A stretch of DNA of 11,080 bases from contig PKER01000363.1 of assembly GCA_002919115.1 (NCBI GenBank), positions 1 to 11,080 on the forward strand, written 5' to 3'. The notes beneath the pieces are model-generated. The model searched no databases. It had not been told where the DNA came from and worked only from the letters and a program-made list of their open reading frames with translations. This document shows, piece by piece, positions 1 through 5,580 of this stretch (positions within the stretch are counted from its first letter, which is position 1; every line of letters starts with the position of its first letter). The translations under genes were made by a program, and so were the position numbers. The DNA comes from a bacterium (lineage in GTDB: Bacteria; Actinomycetota; Thermoleophilia; Solirubrobacterales; 70-9).

Positions 1-1478
1 CACCCGCCGTCGCGCAGCGCCGCGCGCTTGATCTTCCCGCTCGCGGTCTTGGGGAGCTCGTCGGCGAAGTCCACGATCCGCGGGTACTTGTAGGGCGCGG
101 TCTGCCGCTTCACGTGCTCCTGGAGCTCGCGCCGCAGCTCGTCGCTGGGCTCGCCGGAGCGCAGGACAACGACCGCGCGCACCACCGAGCCGCGCTCGGG
201 GTCCGGCGCGGCGACCGCGGCCGCCTCGGCGACGGCGGGGTGGGTGAGGAGCGCGGACTCGACCTCGAACGGCCCGATGCGGTAGCCGGAGGAGAGGATC
301 AGGTCGTCGCTGCGGCCCTCGTACCAGTAGAAGCCGTCCTCGTCGCGGCGGACGATGTCGCCGGTCGCCCACCACTCGCCGTCCACGAGCCGCTCGCGCG
401 CGTCCTCGGGGCTCTCGCCCAGGTAATGCGAGAAGAACGTGGGGCAGCTCGAGGCGCGCACCTGAAGCTCGCCGGACGCGCCGTCCTCGGCGGCCACGCG
501 CAGCTCCATGCCGGGGAGCGCACGTCCCATCGAGCCGGGGCGCGGGCCGTCCCCCGGGAGGTTGCCGGTGAGCTGGCCGGTCTCGGTCTGGCCGTAGCCG
601 TCGCTGATCACCAGGCCGGTGGCCTCCTCCCAGGCGTCCATCACCTCGGGGTTGAGCGCCTCGCCGGCCGAGACCATGCGGCGCAGGGAGGGGAGGGGGC
701 GGAGCTGCGCGCGCTTGGCCATCAGGCGGTACTCGGTGGGGGTCTGGCAGAGGACGTTCACGCCCTCGCGCTCGATGATCTCGAGGCGCTGCTCGGGGTC
801 GAACCGGCCCTCGGCGAGCACCGCGACGGCGCCGCAGAGCCAGGGCGCGACGAACACGTTGCGGGCGGACTTCGACCAGCCGGTGGCGGTCGTGCACCAG
901 ACGAGCTCGCTGCGCTTGGCGCCGAACCAGTGCTCGGCCTGCACGCGCTGGCCGAGCAGGTAGCGGGTCGTGTGCACGGCCCCGCGTGGCTCGCCGGTGG
1001 TGCCCGAGGTGAACACGATCAGCGCCGGGTCCTCGGGGTCGAGATCGACCACCTCCGCGGGCCACTCCTGCGGCAAATCCTCGTCCAGGATGCGCTCGAA
1101 CTCGCCGAGCAGGAGCGTCGGCACCCCCTCGGGGAGCTCGCCGAGCAGCCGCTCGTCGATCACGCAGAGCCTGGGCTCGGCGGCGCGCACGCGCAGTTCG
1201 AGGTCGTGGCGGCGCAGCTGCGTGTTGCAGGGCAGCGCCACAGCGCCCATGCGCCAGCAGGCAAGCAGCGTGAGCACCCACTCGATGCGGTTGCCGACGA
1301 GGGTCATGACGACGTCGCCGCGGCGCACGCCACGCGCCCAGAGCGCTCCCGAGACGCCCGCGCTCATCGCGACCAGCTCGCCGAAGTGCCAGTAGCGCCG
1401 CGAGCCGTCCTCGGCGAGGGCGAGCAGCGCGCGCTTCGAGGCCGGGAACTGCTCCATCACGTCCTCGATGAAGTTCAT
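1..1478 (-). CDS. ACSM-type acyl-CoA synthetase (AMP-forming), cut at the left edge
   Basis: This enzyme activates a carboxylic acid to its acyl-CoA through an acyl-adenylate, probably in the cytoplasm. Reading the minus strand gives 492 codons with the adenylate-forming (ANL) motifs in order. They are the P-loop TSGTTGEPRG (about residues 157-166), GYGQTET (294-300), TGD (372-374), GRSDDLILSSGYRIG (388-402) and the C-terminal PKTASGKIKR (476-485) with catalytic Lys482. The APYKYPR segment (461-467) is typical of medium-chain ACSM enzymes. The last two bases read TG, so the gene probably stops within a codon or a few of the edge. The ATG at 1478 was chosen because an in-frame TAA lies 15 bp upstream; only a TTG lies between them. 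The P-loop has Arg where Lys is usual. The gene follows the ELWxxDGT gene by 58 bp on the same strand. Acyl chain specificity cannot be read. Confidence 0.93.
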   Translation of the reverse strand, partial: MNFIEDVMEQFPASKRALLALAEDGSRRYWHFGELVAMSAGVSGALWARGVRRGDVVMTLVGNRIEWVLTLLACWRMGAVALPCNTQLRRHDLELRVRAAEPRLCVIDERLLGELPEGVPTLLLGEFERILDEDLPQEWPAEVVDLDPEDPALIVFTSGTTGEPRGAVHTTRYLLGQRVQAEHWFGAKRSELVWCTTATGWSKSARNVFVAPWLCGAVAVLAEGRFDPEQRLEIIEREGVNVLCQTPTEYRLMAKRAQLRPLPSLRRMVSAGEALNPEVMDAWEEATGLVISDGYGQTETGQLTGNLPGDGPRPGSMGRALPGMELRVAAEDGASGELQVRASSCPTFFSHYLGESPEDARERLVDGEWWATGDIVRRDEDGFYWYEGRSDDLILSSGYRIGPFEVESALLTHPAVAEAAAVAAPDPERGSVVRAVVVLRSGEPSDELRRELQEHVKRQTAPYKYPRIVDFADELPKTASGKIKRAALRDGG

Positions 1479-1517
1479 GGGCCCCAAGTCTTACGGGTCG
1501 GCACCGCGGGAGCGGAC

Positions 1518-1533
1518 GGCGCCCGCGGGCGCC
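1518..1533 (-). terminator. Perfect 16-bp palindrome after the ELWxxDGT gene
   Basis: GGCGCCCGCGGGCGCC is a perfect palindrome just past the stop codon at 1537-1539. As RNA it could fold into a 6-bp stem with a CGCG loop. No T-run follows on the minus strand, so this is at best a weak terminator or an mRNA-end stabiliser. In DNA this rich in G+C, chance is also possible. Confidence 0.3.
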
Positions 1534-1536
1534 CGG

Positions 1537-2925
1537 TCAGGGGCGCCAGATCCAGGGCTCGAACCCGGCGCTGCCGTTGTCCGCCGTGAAGAAGAGGGAG
1601 CGGCCCACGGGCGTGAACGAGTACGGAAGGGACGAACCGGACGGGTTGAGCTCGAACTTGCGGGTGCCGTTCGGCTTGCCGTCGGTCACCCACAGCTCGT
1701 AGTTGTCCGGGGCGCTGGAATCGGTCGCGCTGAAGACGACGCGGCCGGCGAAGCGCGTCGGGTCGCTGAAGTAGATCATCGAGCTGCCCGCCGGGTTGAT
1801 GTCCCTGACCATCCGGGTTCCCTTGGCCGTGCCGTCGGTGACCCACGGCTCGAACCCGTGGGCTCCGTCGTCGCCCTGGAAGAAGGCCCGCTTGCCGAAG
1901 GCGACGAACTGGTACGCCTGGAACGGATCCGGGCCCGTCACCACGTCCTTCACCAGACGCGTCGTCTTGCCGGTCCCGCGGGTGCGCCAGAGCTCGTCGC
2001 CGTGCGTGCCGTCGTCGGCCTTGAAGACGAGGAGCTTGCCGACCTTCGTGAGCTCCTCGGGCCCGCCGTCGGCCGGGCCCGGGCCGATGTTCTTGACGAG
2101 CTTCGTCCCGCGCTTCGTGCCGTCGGTCCGCCAGAGCTCGTTGCCGCGGCTGTCGGTGCCGCTGAAGTACACGTGCCGGCCCAGGCGTACGGGGGGCACG
2201 GCGGATATGACCTCTACCGGGGCGATGCGGCGCGTCCCGCGCTTGGTGCCGTCGGTGCTCCAGAGCTGGCGCACGCCGCCGGAGGACGCGGCGAATATGA
2301 GGCGCCCCTTGAGCTTCACGCCGGTGAGCTCGTAGCTCGCGAGCGCGTCCCCCGGCCCGGGGTTGATGTCACGCACGAGCTTCGTCCCGCGCTTGGTCCC
2401 GTCCGTGCGCCAGAGCTCGAAGCCGACCGCGTTGCGCTTGCCGACGAAGTACAGGAAGCGCCCGAGCCGCGCGAACCGCACGGGGTCGTAGATGCCGTCG
2501 CCGGGCCCCTTGTTGATGTCACGCACGAGCTTCGTCCCGCGCTTGGTCCCGTCCGTGCGCCAGAGCTCCATCCCGTGGGCGCCGTCGTCCGCGGCAAACA
2601 GGATGCGCTTGCCCAGACGCGCGAACCCGTGGGGGTTGGAGGGGTCGGAGCCCGGCCTGATCCGCTTGACCAGCCGGGTGCCGGAGGCCTTGCCGTTCGT
2701 GCGCCAAAGCTCGGCGTCGATCCCGGAGTCGGCGGCCGCGAACAGCGCGAACTTCCCGACCCCCGCGAAACCCGTCGGCGACGAGCCTTCGCCCGGCGCC
2801 GTGTTCAGGTCGGCGATCAGGCGCGGCTTGGCAGCGAGCGCCGACGCGGCGCAGAGGAGCGCGCACGAGAGCGCCAGCGCACAGGCGCGTGCGAATCCCC
2901 GAGCGAGTCCCCGACGGCTTCCCAT
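1537..2925 (-). CDS. Secreted ELWxxDGT-repeat protein, nine repeats
   Basis: A 462-residue protein starting with a signal peptide: an Arg-rich n-region, the hydrophobic stretch ALALSCALLCAASALAA, and likely cleavage near A32. The rest is nine tandem units of 43-51 residues. The ELW or EPW motif of each unit begins near residues 72, 120, 170, 220, 263, 311, 359, 410 and 456, and most units continue as TDGTKRGTKLVRDI. This is the ELWxxDGT repeat family of exported proteins. A propeller-like beta fold is plausible, and the function is unknown. No membrane anchor or sorting motif is visible after the repeats, so secretion is likely. The ATG at 2925 gives the signal peptide directly and lies 31 bp after the ferredoxin stop. 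It may share a transcript with its neighbours or have its own promoter; the sequence does not decide. Confidence 0.9.
   Translation of the reverse strand: MGSRRGLARGFARACALALSCALLCAASALAAKPRLIADLNTAPGEGSSPTGFAGVGKFALFAAADSGIDAELWRTNGKASGTRLVKRIRPGSDPSNPHGFARLGKRILFAADDGAHGMELWRTDGTKRGTKLVRDINKGPGDGIYDPVRFARLGRFLYFVGKRNAVGFELWRTDGTKRGTKLVRDINPGPGDALASYELTGVKLKGRLIFAASSGGVRQLWSTDGTKRGTRRIAPVEVISAVPPVRLGRHVYFSGTDSRGNELWRTDGTKRGTKLVKNIGPGPADGGPEELTKVGKLLVFKADDGTHGDELWRTRGTGKTTRLVKDVVTGPDPFQAYQFVAFGKRAFFQGDDGAHGFEPWVTDGTAKGTRMVRDINPAGSSMIYFSDPTRFAGRVVFSATDSSAPDNYELWVTDGKPNGTRKFELNPSGSSLPYSFTPVGRSLFFTADNGSAGFEPWIWRP
2362..2418 (-). repeat. 57-bp exact direct repeat, copy 1 (inside the ELWxxDGT gene)
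   Basis: This is identical over 57 bp to 2512-2568, exactly 150 bp (50 codons) away. It encodes residues 170-188 of the ELWxxDGT protein, from ELW through RDIN. A diverged relative lies near 2083-2139. Identity at every third codon position suggests recent duplication or gene conversion between repeat units. Confidence 0.95.
2512..2568 (-). repeat. 57-bp exact direct repeat, copy 2 (inside the ELWxxDGT gene)
   Basis: Partner of 2362-2418, encoding residues 120-138 of the ELWxxDGT protein with no base difference over 57 bp. The flanking bases differ immediately on both sides. Confidence 0.95.
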
Positions 2926-2956
2926 ACCCAGTGCGCCGAGGCTAGCGGATGGGGCG

Positions 2957-3205
2957 TCAGCGGGCGAGCGTCGTCTCGTCGTAGAGCTTGTGCACGGTCA
3001 CGGCGCCGGGCGGCGCGGCGTCCAGGCACAGCCCGCACAGCACGCACTCGTCCACGTTCTCGCGGACGATCTCCGCCCCCGAGTCCGTGGCCTTGAAGAT
3101 GTCGACCGGGCAGGCCTCCTCGAGCCTGCGCGCGAGCTCGGGGTCGCGCGCGGCCTCGTCGGTGAGCTCGATGCCGATGAAGACGTCGTCGACGCGCACG
3201 CTCAC
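2957..3205 (-). CDS. FixX-type single [4Fe-4S] ferredoxin
   Basis: An 82-residue electron-transfer protein. The visible cysteines are C32 (in ACPVDIF) and C54, C57 and C60 (in ECVLCGLC). The position where a usual CxxCxxCxxxCP motif has its fourth Cys is Ala (A64). A remote CP followed by CxxCxxC is the ligand layout of FixX and of the cluster domain of ETF-ubiquinone oxidoreductase. The protein can therefore still bind one [4Fe-4S] cluster with four Cys. The GTG start at 3205 overlaps the TGA of the SucD-like gene (GTGA), indicating translational coupling. A second in-frame GTG sits at 3199. No FixABC/ETF gene is in the window, so the redox partner is unknown. The neighbour suggests a link with a CoA-ester-forming 2-oxoacid:ferredoxin oxidoreductase or an ETF system, which is inference. 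Confidence 0.85.
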   Translation of the reverse strand: MSVRVDDVFIGIELTDEAARDPELARRLEEACPVDIFKATDSGAEIVRENVDECVLCGLCLDAAPPGAVTVHKLYDETTLAR

Positions 3206-4119
3206 GCCGCCACCCCCAGAAGCTCCTTGACGCGGTCGGGGATCTCGTCGATGCGCTCGACCACGGGGATGCCGGCGGCCTCCAGCCGGGCGATCTTCTC
3301 GGTGGCCGAGTCCTCCTTGCCCTCGACGATCGTGCCGGCGTGGCCGAAGCTCATGCCCCGCATCTCCTCGTCGTCCATGAACTTGCCCGCCATGAACGCG
3401 ACGATCGGCAGGCGCGAGTCGTTGCGCTCGCGCCAGTCGACGAGCTCGGCCTCCATGCGCCCGCCGGGCTCGGTGTAGATCACGATCCCCTCGGTCTGCT
3501 CGTCGGCCTCGAACAGCGGCATGAGCTCGGCGTAGGTGGAGCCGATGATCGCGTCGCCGCCGATCGAGATCGCGGTCGAGACGCCCAGGCCCGCGGCCGT
3601 GAGCGAGGAGGAGATCTCGGTGGTCATCCCGCCCGAGCGCGACATCACCCCGACGCGCCCCGGCTGGTAGGCCTTGGCGGCGTCCTTGGCGGGGCCGCCG
3701 ATGCCGCCCATCTTGCAGATGCCCGGGGCGATCAGGCCCAGGCAGTTGGGCCCGATGATGCGCGCCCCGCGCAGATCGGCGAGCTCGACCATCTGGGCCA
3801 CGTCGCGGCGCGGGATGCGCTCGGTGACGACCACGATCAGCTTGATCCCGTTCTCGATCGCCTCGAAGACCGCGTCCTTGGCGAACGCGGGGGGCACGGT
3901 GACGACCGAGCCGTCGATCGGCCCGCCGTGGTTCTCCACCGCCTGCTCGACGGTGTCGAAGACGGGCACGCCGTGGACCTCGCGGCCCTTGCGGCCGGGG
4001 GTGACGCCGCCGACCACCTTGGAGCCGTAGTCGAGGCACTCCTTGGTCAGGTTCACGGCCTCGCGGCCGGTGATGCCCTGGACGATGAAGGTGAAGTCCT
4101 CGCTGAGCAGGATCGCCAT
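3202..4119 (-). CDS. SucD-like alpha subunit of an NDP-forming acyl-CoA ligase
   Basis: A 305-residue protein of the succinyl-CoA synthetase alpha family. It pairs with the SucC-like subunit to make an acyl-CoA from an acid, CoA and NTP through a phosphohistidine. The N-terminal CoA-binding Rossmann part opens with MAILLSEDFTFIVQGITG. IGPNCLGLIAPG (122-133) follows, and the phosphohistidine is probably H260 in SFGHAGTI. VVGGVTPG (35-42) and a Glu in TEPGG (216-220) also fit the family. SRSGGMTTE (160-168) and FGHAG are closer, from memory, to ATP-citrate lyase than to E. coli SucD (SRSGTLTYE, MGHAG). Succinate should therefore not be assumed; malate, citrate or another acid is possible. The ATG at 4119 shares a base with the upstream TGA (TGATG). 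The family match is certain, the substrate is not. Confidence 0.93.
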   Translation of the reverse strand: MAILLSEDFTFIVQGITGREAVNLTKECLDYGSKVVGGVTPGRKGREVHGVPVFDTVEQAVENHGGPIDGSVVTVPPAFAKDAVFEAIENGIKLIVVVTERIPRRDVAQMVELADLRGARIIGPNCLGLIAPGICKMGGIGGPAKDAAKAYQPGRVGVMSRSGGMTTEISSSLTAAGLGVSTAISIGGDAIIGSTYAELMPLFEADEQTEGIVIYTEPGGRMEAELVDWRERNDSRLPIVAFMAGKFMDDEEMRGMSFGHAGTIVEGKEDSATEKIARLEAAGIPVVERIDEIPDRVKELLGVAA

Positions 4120-5354
4120 CAGCTCGCCTCCCCGTTCGCGCTCGCGCCCCCGCCCTGGATCTTGGCCACGGCCCGGCCGGCCGCCTCCCACATCGAGACG
4201 GAGCGGTCGCAGTACTCGACGCCGTAGCGGTCGAGGATCTTGTAGCCCTCCTCCTCCCAGGCGCCGGGGATGCGGAAGATCGCGATCGTCTCGGCCGGAT
4301 CCTTGCCGAGCTCGAGGCACGCCTTGATCACGCCGCGCGCGACGATGTCGACCCGGGTGTTGGAGACGATCGACATCATCACCGCGATCTTGTCGACGCC
4401 CTCCTTCTTGAGCACCTCCATCGCGAGCCCCTTGGCCTTGGCGACGGAGGGGTTGCCGCCGATCTCGGAGTAGTTGGCGGGCTTGCCTCCCTGGGCGCGG
4501 ACCGCGTCGGTGAGCGTGAGCGAGCCGCCGCCCGCGCCGATCACGAGGCCGAGGTTGCCGTGGAAGCCGTGGTCCTTGCCCTGGATCACGCCGCGGTGGT
4601 CGGCGGCGTCGATCGCCTTCACGTTGCGCTCGAACTCGGAGGGCTCGTACTGCTCGCGCGGGTCGCTCAGGTCGACGCCGAGCTCCTCGAGCGCCTTGCG
4701 GTGGCGGAAGACGGCCTCGTTCTCCATCTCCATGTGCGCGTCGAGGGCGACGAAGGAGCCGTCGGAGAGGCGCGCGAGCGGGTTGATCTCCGCGAGCGTC
4801 ATGTCCCAGTCGCGCTGCAGGCGGGCGAGCCTGGCGAGCACCGCGGTCGCGCGGTTGAGCTCGGAGCCGGTGAGCCCGACGCGCGCAACGACCTCCTTGG
4901 CCTGGAAGTCGGAGATCGGCAGGAGGTTCGAGAGGTGGCCGCGGCCCACGTGCTCGGGGTGCTCCTCGGCGACCTGCTCGATGTCGATGCCGCCCATGTC
5001 GCTGAACAGCATCATCGGGCGCTTGGCGCGGCCGTCCCAGAGCACCGCGGCGTAGTACTCCTGCTCGACCTCGGCCTTCGGGTCGACGAGCACGCCGACG
5101 GGCCGGTGCCCGTTGATCTCGAGATCGAGGATGGCGGCCGCGTGCTCGGCGGCCTCGTCGGGCGTGTCGGCGAACCTCACGCCGCCGGCCTTCATGCGGC
5201 CGCCGGTGAGGACCTGGGACTTGATGACGGTCGGGCCGCCGATCCGCTCAGCCGCGGCACGCGCCTCCTCGGGCGTCGTGCAGAACCCGTACTGGGTCAC
5301 GGGAATCCCGGCGCGTTCGACGATCCGGCGTGATTCGTACTCGTAGAAGCGCAT
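4119..5354 (-). CDS. SucC-like ATP-grasp beta subunit of an NDP-forming acyl-CoA ligase
   Basis: A 411-residue beta subunit of the succinyl-CoA synthetase family. The N-terminal ATP-grasp domain has VIKSQV with Lys45, GGRMKAGG (51-58), AEINPL (188-193, metal-binding Asn) and LDAHME (204-209, metal-binding Asp). The C-terminal flavodoxin-like CoA-ligase domain has GAGGGSLT (273-280) and ANYSEIGGNPS (293-303). Where SucC has the acid-binding loop NIFGGIVRCD, this protein has SIVSNTRVD (328-336). That segment and ANYSEIGGNPS resemble ATP-citrate lyase (recalled ANYGEYSGAPS and a GGSIANFTNVA loop). The acid substrate is therefore open. The ATG at 5354 gives the family's MxxxEY-like beginning; an upstream in-frame ATG at 5420 would add 22 residues of unlikely sequence. 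First gene of the coupled sucC-sucD-ferredoxin set, divergent from pckG. Confidence 0.93.
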   Translation of the reverse strand: MRFYEYESRRIVERAGIPVTQYGFCTTPEEARAAAERIGGPTVIKSQVLTGGRMKAGGVRFADTPDEAAEHAAAILDLEINGHRPVGVLVDPKAEVEQEYYAAVLWDGRAKRPMMLFSDMGGIDIEQVAEEHPEHVGRGHLSNLLPISDFQAKEVVARVGLTGSELNRATAVLARLARLQRDWDMTLAEINPLARLSDGSFVALDAHMEMENEAVFRHRKALEELGVDLSDPREQYEPSEFERNVKAIDAADHRGVIQGKDHGFHGNLGLVIGAGGGSLTLTDAVRAQGGKPANYSEIGGNPSVAKAKGLAMEVLKKEGVDKIAVMMSIVSNTRVDIVARGVIKACLELGKDPAETIAIFRIPGAWEEEGYKILDRYGVEYCDRSVSMWEAAGRAVAKIQGGGASANGEAS

Positions 5355-5380
5355 GGTTTCGGCGCGTCTCGCTGGGCGCG

Positions 5381-5409
5381 CGGCGCGCACCCTATCGCTG
5401 TGCGCGCCG
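5381..5409. promoter_or_regulatory. 9-bp perfect inverted repeat upstream of the SucC-like gene, probable operator
   Basis: CGGCGCGCA at 5381-5389 and its exact reverse complement TGCGCGCCG at 5401-5409 are separated by 11 bp. The arm centres are thus 20 bp apart, about two helical turns, as expected for a dimeric regulator. The spacer holds, on the minus strand, GATAGGGT, which contains a TAnnnT hexamer (5394-5389) that could be the -10 box of the leftward operon, about 35 bp before its ATG. No clear -35 box was found. The operator role is inference. Confidence 0.45.
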
Positions 5410-5423
5410 GCTTGCTGCACTTT

Positions 5424-5465
5424 GGCTTATGTCCCGAATCGCGCATAAGTAAGCCGAAAATCGGC
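5424..5465. promoter_or_regulatory. Nested inverted repeats in the pckG / sucC-like divergent region
   Basis: In an A+T-richer patch of the 226-bp intergenic region lie three overlapping pairs. GGCTTA (5424-5429) pairs with TAAGCC (5450-5455). CTTATG (5426-5431) pairs with CATAAG (5444-5449). GCCGA (5453-5457) pairs with TCGGC (5461-5465). The placement midway between two divergent start codons suggests binding sites controlling one or both directions. The remainder of the intergenic region (5466-5562) shows no promoter I can defend. Confidence 0.45.
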
Positions 5466-5562
5466 ACATCGGGGCGCTGCCTCGCGGGGCGGAAGTGCGA
5501 CAGAATGGGCTCTCGCGAACCGCGGGGGAGTCAAGAGGTGCGACCACCCCGGCGCTGACCTT

Positions 5563-5570
5563 GGAAGGAG
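5563..5570 (+). promoter_or_regulatory. Strong ribosome binding site of pckG
   Basis: GGAAGGAG lies 10 bp ahead of the TTG at 5581. This strong Shine-Dalgarno sequence is what supports the unusual TTG as the start of pckG; no ATG or GTG is near in that frame. Confidence 0.85.
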
Positions 5571-5580
5571 AACTTCTCAA

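Noticed and set aside
114..1589. 491-residue plus-strand frame opposite the acyl-CoA synthetase
   Set aside because: The minus strand carries all ANL motifs in order, so this frame is a shadow.
1468..3096. 542-residue plus-strand frame across the ELWxxDGT gene
   Set aside because: Its apparent repeats (ELRPALGPVRAPEL) are only the antisense reading of the ELWxxDGT repeats; the minus-strand frame has a signal peptide and a known repeat family.
3202..4320. Longer SucD-like frame starting at 4320
   Set aside because: The upstream part is out-of-frame translation of the SucC-like gene; the ATG at 4119 overlapping its TGA gives the family's standard N-terminus.
5540..5547. Possible fourth copy of the dispersed repeat (GTGGTCGC on the minus strand)
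   Set aside because: Only 8 bp match and the flanks do not align; a match of that length is expected by chance in 11 kb of G+C-rich DNA.
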